Source: Flavobacterium sp. HSC-32F16 (GTDB taxonomy: Bacteria > Bacteroidota > Bacteroidia > Flavobacteriales > Flavobacteriaceae). Taken from it: a stretch of DNA of 64,000 nucleotides. The stretch lies in assembly GCF_024171645.1 (NCBI RefSeq), contig NZ_JALKAC010000001.1:1414716-1478715 (forward strand), read 5' to 3'. Below the pieces are notes generated by a model. That model searched no databases. It was not told the origin of the DNA and saw only the letters and a program-made list of their open reading frames with translations. Below, one piece after another: positions 52,668 through 61,618 of the stretch. The position numbers were made by a program, and so were the translations under genes. The stretch's first letter is position 1, and every line of letters begins with the position of its first letter.

Positions 52668-52702
52668 ATGCCGGCGTCTTCGAGATGCCGGCATTCTTTT
52701 TT
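52668..52702 (+). terminator. Strong terminator of small peptide unit 2
   Basis: Same 12-bp stem as the terminator at 52276, 3 bases after the peptide stop, followed by CTTTTTT. Confidence 0.85.
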
Positions 52703-52742
52703 ATATAAGTTTTTGTTTCAGGTTTTTACTTTGAAATTAATT

Positions 52743-52858
52743 TAACCAAAAGAGCGCAAAGTTTTTTTCTGCAAGGTTTGTATAAACGCAAAGTTCGCAA
52801 AGCTTTAGATAAAAAACTTTGCGAACTTTGCGTAAATCTTTGCGCTCTTTGCAGTTAA
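52743..52858. repeat. CGCAAAG palindromic repeat, copy 2
   Basis: The outer arms GAGCGCAAAG and CTTTGCGCTC and the inner arms GCAAAGTTCGCAAAGCTTTA and ACTTTGCGAACTTTGCG fold back. It is the second copy in the tandem unit. Confidence 0.6.
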
Positions 52859-52893
52859 GCTTTCAACAAACTTGAAAACTGAAACAAAGAAAA

Positions 52894-53694
52894 CTAATTC
52901 TTCAACCTTTCGTGTAATACCTTAAAATAAGAAAAAGCCTTTAATAATCGGCTGCCGTGCCAGGAGAACATTTCGCCATCGACAAAGATGGTTTTGGCGT
53001 GATGGGTAAACCTTCCAATTTCAAAAGCATCTTCTTCTTTAAAAGGATATGGTTCTGAGGAAAGAAAAACAATATCCGGATCCCCTTCTAAACGCATTTT
53101 TTTAAGTTCGATTTCAGGATAACGTCCTTTATCTTCGTAGATATTTTGAAAATGATTCAGCTTTAATAACTCATTTATATAAGTATCATTTCCTGCAGCC
53201 ATATAAGGATCTTTCCAAATAAAATAAGCTGCTTTTTTAATTTCAATATCCTGAATATATTTTTTAAAATCGCTCAAGGCAAAAGTCAATTTATCATTCC
53301 ACTTTTGAGATTCCGTTCTGCATTTGAAGATTTGACCGAAATCTGAAATCATCTGGAAATTATCTTCTATAGAAACAATATTCGTAACCCAAACCGGACA
53401 GATTTCTTTTAGCTGGTTTACAATTTCTTCTGTGTTTTCTTCTTTGTTGCAAATGATAATATCCGGTTGCAATAGTTTTATTTTTTCAAAGTGAATTTTC
53501 TTCGTCCCGCCCACAATCTTTTTAGTAGATTTTAAATGATATGGATGCACACAAAATTTAGTAATTCCAATGATCTTTTCTTCTAAACCTAAATCATAAA
53601 GCAATTCGGTTTGAGAAGGCACAAGAGAAATGATTCTCTTTGGAGAATTTTCAAAAAAATGTAAAGTTCCTAATTGGTCTTGAAATTGTTTCAT
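52894..53694 (-). CDS. BtuF-like metal/cobalamin-receptor protein without signal peptide
   Basis: The 266-residue protein has the helical-backbone metal-receptor fold: KRIISLVPSQTELLYDLGLEEKIIGITKFCVHP, then LLQPDIIICNKEENTEEIVNQL and PDIVFLSSEPYPFKEEDA. This is the BtuF/cobalamin substrate-binding family. It starts MKQFQDQLGTLHFFENSPKRI and has no signal peptide or lipobox, unlike transport-linked binding proteins, and no permease gene is nearby. A role as a cytoplasmic cofactor-binding protein is possible. The name follows fold only. Confidence 0.8.
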   Translation of the reverse strand: MKQFQDQLGTLHFFENSPKRIISLVPSQTELLYDLGLEEKIIGITKFCVHPYHLKSTKKIVGGTKKIHFEKIKLLQPDIIICNKEENTEEIVNQLKEICPVWVTNIVSIEDNFQMISDFGQIFKCRTESQKWNDKLTFALSDFKKYIQDIEIKKAAYFIWKDPYMAAGNDTYINELLKLNHFQNIYEDKGRYPEIELKKMRLEGDPDIVFLSSEPYPFKEEDAFEIGRFTHHAKTIFVDGEMFSWHGSRLLKAFSYFKVLHERLKN

Positions 53695-53708
53695 TATTTA
53701 GATTGTCT

Positions 53709-53801
53709 ATTTAACCGCAAAGTTCGCAAAGATTTACGCTATGAACGCAAAATTTTTCTTTGCGAACCTTGCGAAAAACCTTAGCGAACTTTGCGGTTAA
53801 T
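53709..53801. repeat. CGCAAAG palindromic repeat, copy 3
   Basis: AACCGCAAAGTTCGC on the left and GCGAACTTTGCGGTT on the right are exact reverse complements, between the BtuF-like gene and pyrF. Confidence 0.65.
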
Positions 53802-53817
53802 CTATTTATAAAATTAT

Positions 53818-54639
53818 TTAAAACTTAGCATTAATAATCTCAGCCATTTCCTGCTGTACTTTTAAAGCTTCTTCCCTGGCCTTTTCGGCAAAGTCTGTTC
53901 CTTTTGAAGCGTAGATAATCGCTCTCGCAGAATTTACTAAAAGACCAATTTTATCATTCATTCCGTATTTACATACTTCTGATAAACTTCCGCCTTGAGC
54001 GCCAATTCCCGGAACTAATAAAAAGCTGTCTGGAACAATTTTTCTTATATCGGCAAAATACTCTGCTTTTGTAGCACCAACCACATACATTAAGTTCTGG
54101 CTGTTTTTCCATGTTTTAGAGGTTTCTAAAACTTGTTTGTATAATTCTGTTCCGTTTGTATTTAAAGTCTGAAAATCAAAAGCACCTTCGTTAGACGTTA
54201 AAGCCAACATAATGGTGTGTTTGTTTTCGAACGCCAGAAAAGGTTCAACAGAATCTTTTCCCATATAAGGAGCAACGGTTACACTGTCAAAATTTAAATC
54301 TTCAAAAAAAGCTTTAGCATACATACTTGAAGTATTTCCTATATCGCCTCGTTTAGCATCGGCAATTGTAAAAATATCAGGATACTTTTCGTTTATGTAA
54401 TTGATCGTTTTTTGCAGAGACATCCATCCTTTAATTCCGTAAGCTTCAAAAAAAGCGGTATTGGGTTTATATCCCACGGTTAAATCGTGAGTAGCATCGA
54501 TTATCGCTTTATTAAATTCAAAAATTGGATCTTCGGTTTCTAATAAGTGAGCTGGAATTTTATCTAAATCAGGATCTAAGCCAACGCATAAAAATGATTT
54601 TTTTTGAAGAATTTGTTCGTGTAGTTGTTGTGTTGTCAT
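53818..54639 (-). CDS. pyrF: Orotidine-5'-phosphate decarboxylase, type 2
   Basis: The 273-residue protein has [17 protein letters not shown] at the start, the catalytic [19 protein letters not shown] (Lys-Asp diad) and the phosphate-binding [11 protein letters not shown]. The longer form with these blocks is the type 2 family. It makes UMP from OMP, the last step of de novo pyrimidine synthesis. It is alone on the minus strand between repeats and a terminator. Confidence 0.93.
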   Translation of the reverse strand: MTTQQLHEQILQKKSFLCVGLDPDLDKIPAHLLETEDPIFEFNKAIIDATHDLTVGYKPNTAFFEAYGIKGWMSLQKTINYINEKYPDIFTIADAKRGDIGNTSSMYAKAFFEDLNFDSVTVAPYMGKDSVEPFLAFENKHTIMLALTSNEGAFDFQTLNTNGTELYKQVLETSKTWKNSQNLMYVVGATKAEYFADIRKIVPDSFLLVPGIGAQGGSLSEVCKYGMNDKIGLLVNSARAIIYASKGTDFAEKAREEALKVQQEMAEIINAKF

Positions 54640-54697
54640 ATTGTTATTTTAGGACTTCTGTTTAAAAGAAATAATTCTTTTTAAAAAGTATGCAAAA

Positions 54698-54733
54698 ATA
54701 AAAAAAGCCACTCAATTAAGAATGGCTTTTTGG
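54698..54733 (-). terminator. Terminator of the OmpA-family gene
   Basis: Stem AAAAAGCCA / TGGCTTTTT with a T7 tail on the minus strand, 19 bases after the stop. Confidence 0.8.
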
Positions 54734-54751
54734 TTATATATTATGTACAGA

Positions 54752-56935
54752 TTATAAATTGCCTAAATAAACAATTTCAGTTCTTCTGTTTTCTGCTCTT
54801 CCAGAAGCTGTTTTGTTAGATTTAACTGGTTTTGAAGCTCCGTAACCTTTAGAAGTTAAGTTAGCCGGATTTACTCCTTTTTCAATTAAAAGATCCATCA
54901 CCGCTTTTGCTCTCTGCTCAGATAATTTTTGGTTTGCTTTTGCATTACCTACATTATCTGTATGTCCGTTAATAGTAAACTTAGCATTTGGATAGTTTTT
55001 CAGGATTTCTTTAATAGCATCTAATCTTCCAGAAGTTTCTCCCAATTTAGCATCGCTTAAAGTTGCTTTTCCTGTTGTAAAGAAAATTGATTTTGCTTCC
55101 ATTTTTAATTGTGCTAATGTTTCTTTGGTAACTTTAGGACAACCTTTGTTATCTGCTGGTCCATATACTAACGGGCATTCATCATCTTTATCTAATACCC
55201 CATCTTTATCAGCATCTAAACTTGGACAACCTTTATTTTCTGCTAATCCAGCTTCATTCGGGCACGCATCATCTTTGTCCAAAATTCCATCTCCGTCTGT
55301 ATCCGGCCAAGGACATCCTTTATTTTCTAAAGGACCTGCAACTGCTGGGCATGCATCTACATTGTCTAATAAAGTGTCTCCGTCAGAATCTTTCCAAGGG
55401 CATCCTTTGTTTTCTTTTGGTCCCTCAACATCCGGACAAGCATCGTCTTTGTCAAAAACACCATCTTTATCTGTATCCGGCCAAGGGCATCCATTATTTT
55501 CTACAGGACCGGCAACTTTTCTACAAGCATCTTGTTTGTCAATTACACCGTCACCATCTGTATCTTTAAATTGTTTTTCGTAAACCGGAATTTTCATTCC
55601 TAAGTGAAAATCGGCTCCTTTTGAATCTTTAGAAACTAAATTACTTAAGACAGAACCAGAACCAATGAAGAAAACACCTGCGCGTAAACCTGCTCCAGCC
55701 TGCATACCACTGTATTCCATGTAGGTCATTGGTACATAAAAACTAAACCATCTGCTTTCGTAACGAGGCGTCAATGTAACTCTGTCTGCAATTCCGTATG
55801 AGTTTAATTTATTCTCAGAAACCATACTGATATCTCCGTTAAGATTCAAGTAAAATTTGTTGTGCATATTCCAGTCAACATCAGCATGAATAGCTGTTGG
55901 TAAATTTGTTTTTACCCCTTTTGTACTTGAAACCTTAGTATAATGTTCGTTTAAGAATTCATATAAATCATCAGCATCATCAATCATTTGCTGTGTAATA
56001 GCTCCATTTACATTATAAGTATCAATTTTTGAATTCTTATAATTGATAGAACCAATATCGGTTACAGATAATCCAAAACGCAATTTGTATTTGTTTAGAT
56101 CTCTAAAGTTGTTGTCTGCAGGTTTTGCATTTCTAATATCATATTTTTCGTAATCTGGTCTCCATTCGTAAACCAATCCAAAATCAAAACCAAATCCGCG
56201 TGAAGCTGCATCAAAATCATAATCTTCATTATTTTCCCAATCCTGGCTTCCTCCTACAGAAATTTCGCCGCTTGAAATTAACGATCCTTGTTTTGGATTT
56301 ACTGTATTTTCAAGGTAAGCCACACTTACATTTTTCCCCTGAACATAAGCATTTGCTCCGCCCTGAAGATATTTAGCCGTTAAACCTCCTTTTAAAAAGT
56401 GCTGATTCTTTTGGTATAAAACCGCAGCATAAGAAATACCAACTTCTCCCCATGCATTTGCTGCTACATTTGGGTTCCCAAGGTTGTAATTAAAGTTATC
56501 TGATTTATCTAAACCGTCTCTAACCTGATCTACAAGGAATCCGTTAAGTTTGTTTACATTAGCAATTGATCTTGCTCTTGTAAATACGGCCAAAGTGTGT
56601 TTTGGCGCAATGTTAAACATAAACGAAGGTCCCATGATATCAAAATTAATCAATGCATTATTAGCATTTTTTGGGCTCATTTTTGACTGGGTGTCAAAAT
56701 CATATCCGTCTTTGTAAACATCAAAAAGTTTAACTCCATATAAATCGTTCTGAACAGAACCACTAATAGAGAATAAATTAATATCCGTTTTAAAACGAGA
56801 ATCGGCTATCGAAGCCGGATTAAAAAGTACACTCTGAACTCCTGCATAATTGTCCTGAAAATATCCCATATAGGATTGTGCATCGGCTTGTAAAGAGGTA
56901 ATAAAAAGAAATAAAATAAGTAATAGTTTCTTCAT
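54752..56935 (-). CDS. Large OmpA-family outer-membrane protein with thrombospondin type 3 repeats
   Basis: The 727-residue protein has a signal peptide (LFLFITSLQADAQ). About residues 25-460 form a beta-barrel-type region like DUF5723. Five calcium-binding TSP3 repeats follow (DTDGDGVIDKQDACRKVAGP, DTDKDGVFDKDDACPDVEGP and so on). The last 110 residues are an OmpA domain (FTINGHTDNVGNAKANQKLSEQRAKAVMDLLIEKG) that binds peptidoglycan. The protein ties outer membrane to cell wall. A -7-like TAGTTTTG lies about 30 bases upstream of the start. Confidence 0.9.
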   Translation of the reverse strand: MKKLLLILFLFITSLQADAQSYMGYFQDNYAGVQSVLFNPASIADSRFKTDINLFSISGSVQNDLYGVKLFDVYKDGYDFDTQSKMSPKNANNALINFDIMGPSFMFNIAPKHTLAVFTRARSIANVNKLNGFLVDQVRDGLDKSDNFNYNLGNPNVAANAWGEVGISYAAVLYQKNQHFLKGGLTAKYLQGGANAYVQGKNVSVAYLENTVNPKQGSLISSGEISVGGSQDWENNEDYDFDAASRGFGFDFGLVYEWRPDYEKYDIRNAKPADNNFRDLNKYKLRFGLSVTDIGSINYKNSKIDTYNVNGAITQQMIDDADDLYEFLNEHYTKVSSTKGVKTNLPTAIHADVDWNMHNKFYLNLNGDISMVSENKLNSYGIADRVTLTPRYESRWFSFYVPMTYMEYSGMQAGAGLRAGVFFIGSGSVLSNLVSKDSKGADFHLGMKIPVYEKQFKDTDGDGVIDKQDACRKVAGPVENNGCPWPDTDKDGVFDKDDACPDVEGPKENKGCPWKDSDGDTLLDNVDACPAVAGPLENKGCPWPDTDGDGILDKDDACPNEAGLAENKGCPSLDADKDGVLDKDDECPLVYGPADNKGCPKVTKETLAQLKMEAKSIFFTTGKATLSDAKLGETSGRLDAIKEILKNYPNAKFTINGHTDNVGNAKANQKLSEQRAKAVMDLLIEKGVNPANLTSKGYGASKPVKSNKTASGRAENRRTEIVYLGNL

Positions 56936-57064
56936 TAAAATTTGGGTTTTGAGTTTAAGTTGGCGGCAAAACTACAATAATCAAATCATTAAAATGTTAC
57001 GTAAACATTGAATTGATGTAACATCTTTGATTAATTATGTAAGAAACTCCAAGTGCTTCCTTTT

Positions 57065-57072
57065 TAATTTTG
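57065..57072 (+). promoter_or_regulatory. Candidate -7 box of dps
   Basis: TAATTTTG matches TAnnTTTG 26 bases before the dps start codon. No -33 TTG at usual distance. Confidence 0.45.
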
Positions 57073-57098
57073 GACTAAACCCATAAAATCAATCAATT

Positions 57099-57572
57099 AT
57101 GACTCCAAATATCGGAATATCTGCCGCTAACTTAAAAAAGAGTTCTACCATATTAGCCACAATTTTATCTAATGAAATGACACTTTATGTAAAAACCAGA
57201 AAGTTTCACTGGAATATTTCGGGAAATAGTTTTATGGAATTGCACAAATTGTTTGAAGAACAGTACCGAATTCTGGAAGCTCAAATTGATGAAGTTGCTG
57301 AAAGAATTAGTCAGCTTGGTGAAAAAACCATTGGCACAATGAAAGAATTTATAGAAAATTCGACTCTTAAAGAATCTCCAAAAGAATATGCGTCTCAAAA
57401 ACATATGCTTGAAGAACTTCTGGAAAATCATGAGCAACTGGTTACTGAATTTAGGGATTATATTCCGGTTTTTGAAAATGAAACGAAAGATGCCGGTTCT
57501 GCCGATTTTGTTACAGGTTTATTGCAGGAACACGAGAAAATGGCATGGGTTTTACGCCGTTATAAAGTATAG
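57099..57572 (+). CDS. dps: Dps-family ferritin-like DNA protection protein
   Basis: The 157-residue protein has the Dps four-helix layout with ferroxidase-site motifs: LYVKTRKFHWNISGNSFMELHKLFEEQYRILEAQIDEVAERI (His, Asp and Glu ligands). Its C-terminus is short, without a long Lys-rich tail. Dps forms 12-mers that store iron and shield DNA in stress. A csbD gene follows after about 110 bases, which fits a stress cluster. Confidence 0.92.
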   Translation: MTPNIGISAANLKKSSTILATILSNEMTLYVKTRKFHWNISGNSFMELHKLFEEQYRILEAQIDEVAERISQLGEKTIGTMKEFIENSTLKESPKEYASQKHMLEELLENHEQLVTEFRDYIPVFENETKDAGSADFVTGLLQEHEKMAWVLRRYKV

Positions 57573-57683
57573 AATAAGCGAAAATGTGAATTATGCAGCG
57601 GAAGCCGAAATTGATGTAAAATTTATTCAAAATACAAGTTGCACCTTTACATTACTATTAATAACAAACAAAAAAACACGATC

Positions 57684-57869
57684 ATGAATACTACAGAGAT
57701 AAAAGGAAACTGGAATGAGTTAAAAGGAAAATTGAAGCAAAAATATGCTGAATTAACAGATGACGATTTGATGTTTGCTGAAGGAAAAGAAGACGAAATG
57801 TACGGAAAACTTCAGCAGAAACTGGGAAAAACAAAAGAAGAATTTCATCAAATCCTGTCAGATTTGTAA
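57684..57869 (+). CDS. CsbD-family small stress protein
   Basis: The ATG at 57684 starts MNTTEIKGNWNELKGKLKQKYAELTDDDL, exactly the CsbD pattern, giving 61 residues; an upstream ATG at 57639 would add a non-conserved tail. The rest, FAEGKEDEMYGKLQQKLGKTKEE, is typical. CsbD proteins are induced by general stress; their job is unknown. It follows dps. Confidence 0.88.
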   Translation: MNTTEIKGNWNELKGKLKQKYAELTDDDLMFAEGKEDEMYGKLQQKLGKTKEEFHQILSDL

Positions 57870-58032
57870 TCCTTACAACTCAATCAGGGAAAATACCGTC
57901 TAGTAAACAAATATTAGGCGGTATTTTTTTGAAAGTTTTACTGATTTATATACTGTTTAACTTATTTTTAAAAAACATTAAACGCGGTAACCACAAAATA
58001 ATTAATTATCTTTAACCAAAATTTTTTATAAA

Positions 58033-58584
58033 ATGAAACTATTTATAAAGTTTGACATTAACACCATTTGCTCACTTTATCTAAAACAAAATCTGGAACA
58101 AAATAATATAAATTTTACCAGTTTAGGTTTTGGAGAAATTGAAATTGATGATAATCTGGATGCTGATGCACTAGAAACTTTAAAAAATAATCTAACCCCG
58201 TGCGGATTTGAAATAGTTGAAAATCAGAAAAGTGTTTTAGTTCAGAAAATAAAAGACGCCATAATTGAATTGGTATTTATGGAAGACAGCAATAACTACA
58301 AAAGTTCTGTATTTCTTGCCGAAAAACTGAATCATAGTTATGGATATTTGTCGAATGTGTTTTCAGAAGTAACCTATTCTTCTATCGAAAATTTTATTAT
58401 TTTACAAAAAATTGAGCGAGCAAAACAATTAATTATTATCAACGAAATGAGTTTAACTGAAATCGCATTCTTACTAAATTATTCTAGTGTTGCGCATTTA
58501 AGTACACAATTCAAAAATACGACCGGAATTACACCGTCGGCATTTCAAAGAATAATTAAGAAACGAAGAGAAAACCTAAAATAA
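58033..58584 (+). CDS. AraC-type helix-turn-helix protein
   Basis: The 183-residue protein has a C-terminal HTH_18/AraC domain (YKSSVFLAEKLNHSYGYLSNVFSEVTYSSIENFIILQKIERAKQLI, then LTEIAFLLNYSSVAHLSTQFKNTTGITPSAFQ). Its N-terminal 70 residues (KLFIKFDINTICSLYLKQNLEQNNI) are not a cupin and are of unknown type. It lies 21 bases before a response regulator gene and a histidine kinase gene. The three may form one regulatory operon. Confidence 0.85.
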   Translation: MKLFIKFDINTICSLYLKQNLEQNNINFTSLGFGEIEIDDNLDADALETLKNNLTPCGFEIVENQKSVLVQKIKDAIIELVFMEDSNNYKSSVFLAEKLNHSYGYLSNVFSEVTYSSIENFIILQKIERAKQLIIINEMSLTEIAFLLNYSSVAHLSTQFKNTTGITPSAFQRIIKKRRENLK

Positions 58585-58605
58585 AAACCTAAATAACATA
58601 CTAAA

Positions 58606-59055
58606 ATGCAAAAAAACGCATTAAATATATTACTGGCAGATGATGATGAGGATGATCGTCTTTTTTTTAAGGACGCATTTGAAGAAATCAAAATACAAAC
58701 TAACGTAGAATTTGTGCATGATGGAATGCAGTTGATGGATTATTTATTAGATTCTGACAACAAACTGCCGGATATTTTGTTTCTGGATTTGAATATGCCA
58801 AAGAAAACCGGGAAAGAGTGTTTGATTGAAATTAAAAAAACAGAGCATCTGAAAAATATAATAATTGCTATCTACTCTACTTCATCATCTGAAGAAGATA
58901 TTGAAGATACCTTTATTCAGGGTGCTAATATCTACATCAAAAAGCCTAGTGATTTTAATACGCTTAAAAAAATAATTAATGAAGTCGTGACCGTAAACTG
59001 GCACTATCATACCTCTGGGTTAAACCGTGATAATTTCCTGCTGCGACTAAAATAA
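58606..59055 (+). CDS. Single-domain response regulator
   Basis: The 149-residue protein is a bare receiver domain: acidic pocket ADDDEDD (residues 11-17), phosphorylation site D61 in ILFLDLNMPKKTG, the Thr/Ser switch near IAIYSTSSSEED and K113 in IYIKKPSDF. There is no output domain. Rcp1-like regulators of this sort act by protein contact. Sixteen bases before a histidine kinase gene, so cognate pairing is likely. Confidence 0.9.
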   Translation: MQKNALNILLADDDEDDRLFFKDAFEEIKIQTNVEFVHDGMQLMDYLLDSDNKLPDILFLDLNMPKKTGKECLIEIKKTEHLKNIIIAIYSTSSSEEDIEDTFIQGANIYIKKPSDFNTLKKIINEVVTVNWHYHTSGLNRDNFLLRLK

Positions 59056-59071
59056 AAATAATAGTATACCA

Positions 59072-60856
59072 ATGAAATGGATACCAAATTTTAATTCTTC
59101 AAACTCTTTGAGAGTTATTTTTGTAATCGCAGTTTTCATTCTGTTATTTCTTTCTTCTATTGCTTATAAACATAATCAGGACTTAAACGAGTCTAGCAAA
59201 CTGGTTATGCATACGTACGAAATAAACATTCAGCTCGAACGTTTAATGTCGGCAATAAAAGACGCCGAAACCGGCCAGAGAGGTTATATTATTACCCGAA
59301 ATGCACGATTTTTAACTCCTTATATTTATTCTCGAGATAAAGTAAATACATCGTTCATTACCTTAAAAAAATTAACTGCTGATAATCCAAAACAGCAGGA
59401 AAATCTTCGAAAGTTATTTAAACTGATAATTCAGCGTTTTGTTTCTTTCGAAAATTGCCTAAAATACAGCGATCCCAAAACATATGATAAACGAAAACTC
59501 GATAATCATATGTTTGGAGGACGAATTCTGATGGAAAACATTCGTTTTAAAGTAGACGAAATGAATGACATCGAAAAAACATATCTTAAAAACAGACTTA
59601 AAATTTACGATGACGAAATTTCATTAAGTCCGCTTTTCTCTATTTCTTTATTTTTAGCAGCCTTATTCTTTATTCTTTTGGCGTACAGACAAATCAGTAA
59701 AGATTTTCAGCGCTTGAAAATTTTCAATAAAAAACTTTTAATTTCAAACGGATTAATTGCTGAATCTGAAGTTATTGGTAAATTCAGCACCTGGCAATGG
59801 GATTTGGATGCTAATAAAATTGATTATTCAGACAATCAATATCGTTTGCTGGGTCATGAACCCGGATCATTTGTTCCTGCAAAAGAAACCTTTTTAGATT
59901 TTGTGCATCCAGATGATAAAGAAACCGTTTCCAATTCTATTGAAGGGATCATCAAAAACAGACAACTTCCGTTTGTGTATTATAAAATACTTCTTCCTAA
60001 TCACGAAATACGATATTTTAAATCTACAGGAAAATTATTAACCGATCAACAGGGAAGTAAAATTTTACTGGGAATCAATTTTGATATTACCGATGAACAT
60101 TTACTGAATATAGAATTACAGGAACGTAATAAGGAACTTGAAAAAAGCAATAAAGAACTGGCTTCTTTTAATCACGTTGCAAGTCACGATTTACAGGAGC
60201 CGCTTAGAAAAATACAGACTTTTATCTCGAGAGTTTCAGATGCCGATAAAGCGGTTATGTCACAAAGTGCAAGAGATTATATTTCTAAAATTGAAGTTTC
60301 GGCAAAAAGAATGCGCGTTTTAATTGATGATTTACTTTTGTTTTCGAGAACAAATACAACGAAGAAGGAATTCATTAAAATGAATTTAAATGAATTACTG
60401 GATAATGCCGAATCTGAACTAACAGAAATTATTGAAGAAAAAAGTGCCGTAATCATGGCAGCGAAACTTCCTAAACTTTCGGTTATTCCGTATCAAATCG
60501 AACAGCTTTTCATCAACTTAATCGGTAATTCTCTAAAATACAGCAAACCTAATGTTATACCGGCAATTACGATTGACAGTATAAAAGTAAATTCTGAAGA
60601 TTATCCGGAAATTTTAGATCAGAATATTAAGAAGTTCCATAAAATTACTTTTACAGATAACGGAATGGGATTTGATCCTCAATTTAAGGAAACAATCTTT
60701 ATTTTATTTCAGCGTCTGCATTCTAAAACTGATTATCCGGGAACCGGAATCGGGTTAGCAATTTGTAAGAAAATCGTAGACAACCATAAAGGTTATATTA
60801 TGGCAAACAGCGAGCTGAATAAAGGTTCTGTTTTTACCATCTTTCTTCCGGACTAA
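59072..60856 (+). CDS. CHASE3-PAS sensor histidine kinase
   Basis: The 594-residue protein has two membrane helices (about 13-31 and 188-205) that enclose a periplasmic CHASE3 domain (IQLERLMSAIKDAETGQRGYIITRN). A PAS domain follows (about 230-345), then a HisKA domain with phospho-acceptor H372 in HVASHDLQEPLRK. The HATPase domain has N-box LFINLIGNSLKYS, G1 FTDNGMGFDP and G2 GTGIGLAICKKIV. The kinase probably phosphorylates the response regulator just upstream. The signal sensed is unknown. Confidence 0.93.
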   Translation: MKWIPNFNSSNSLRVIFVIAVFILLFLSSIAYKHNQDLNESSKLVMHTYEINIQLERLMSAIKDAETGQRGYIITRNARFLTPYIYSRDKVNTSFITLKKLTADNPKQQENLRKLFKLIIQRFVSFENCLKYSDPKTYDKRKLDNHMFGGRILMENIRFKVDEMNDIEKTYLKNRLKIYDDEISLSPLFSISLFLAALFFILLAYRQISKDFQRLKIFNKKLLISNGLIAESEVIGKFSTWQWDLDANKIDYSDNQYRLLGHEPGSFVPAKETFLDFVHPDDKETVSNSIEGIIKNRQLPFVYYKILLPNHEIRYFKSTGKLLTDQQGSKILLGINFDITDEHLLNIELQERNKELEKSNKELASFNHVASHDLQEPLRKIQTFISRVSDADKAVMSQSARDYISKIEVSAKRMRVLIDDLLLFSRTNTTKKEFIKMNLNELLDNAESELTEIIEEKSAVIMAAKLPKLSVIPYQIEQLFINLIGNSLKYSKPNVIPAITIDSIKVNSEDYPEILDQNIKKFHKITFTDNGMGFDPQFKETIFILFQRLHSKTDYPGTGIGLAICKKIVDNHKGYIMANSELNKGSVFTIFLPD

Positions 60857-60998
60857 ACTTCGTTAACACCCTAAAACACTACACATTAAACGTTATATAA
60901 ATTCTTTATGGGAATTATATAACGTTTCTTTTTTATGCTGTAAAGCAAAACGTTCCATTCGTTAGCATCTTTGTAATGTAATACTTTATGAAGTAATA

Positions 60999-61568
60999 AT
61001 GACAGCAAGACCCGTACTTAAAGTAACATTGTTTAAAGTACTTTTTATACTAATTATAATCTGCATTTCATCATGCAAAAAAAATAATTCAATAGAAAAC
61101 GTATTAAAAAAAAATGAAGCTTTTACAAAAAATGAAGAAGAAGAAACAATAGCTTTCTTTTTTATTGAAACGGCAAATCTTGGAAAAACGATTATTTCAA
61201 AAAGTCAAATTGCACAACAAAAAAGTTCAGAAAATTCAATAGTGATTTTAGGTAAAAAAATCGAAAACCATCAAAATCGGCTGTTGCAGGAAATAACAGA
61301 ATTAGCAAATAAAAAACTGCTTATCATATCTGAAATAAATGCATCGCACCGACAAGATACTTACGAATTGATTATCGCAAATTCATCCAGTTTTGACAGA
61401 GTTTATTTGAATTCTATGAAAAAATGCCTCGAAGAGCAGATTAAGTTATTAGAAAACGTTTCGAAAGAGACCAACGATAAAGTAATTTTAAAATTAGTAT
61501 TGAAGTATTTGCCTGAACAGTTTGATTTACTTAGGGAAACCGAAGTTTTGATCAAAGAACACAATTAA
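60999..61568 (+). CDS. DUF4142-like lipoprotein
   Basis: The 189-residue protein has a hydrophobic signal with a lipobox-like IICISSC. The mature part is helical: AFFFIETANLGKTIISKSQIAQQKSSENSIVILGKKIENHQNRLLQEI, the heme-less ferritin-like pattern of DUF4142 proteins. DUF4142 members are envelope proteins of unknown role often found in stress clusters, which matches this place. The family call is moderate. Confidence 0.65.
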   Translation: MTARPVLKVTLFKVLFILIIICISSCKKNNSIENVLKKNEAFTKNEEEETIAFFFIETANLGKTIISKSQIAQQKSSENSIVILGKKIENHQNRLLQEITELANKKLLIISEINASHRQDTYELIIANSSSFDRVYLNSMKKCLEEQIKLLENVSKETNDKVILKLVLKYLPEQFDLLRETEVLIKEHN

Positions 61569-61618
61569 AAAAAAGAGAAATTATTAAAAGCCCAGATTAC
61601 TAACTAAATTATTTTATT

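Noticed and set aside
52141..52893. CRISPR array from spaced repeats near the catalase gene
   Set aside because: The repeats are palindromes of uneven spacing and a 392-base tandem duplication; no cas genes or regular spacers.
55125..55583. 152-residue frame opposite the OmpA-family gene
   Set aside because: It is the antisense shadow of the thrombospondin type 3 repeats, which gives its own false repeats.
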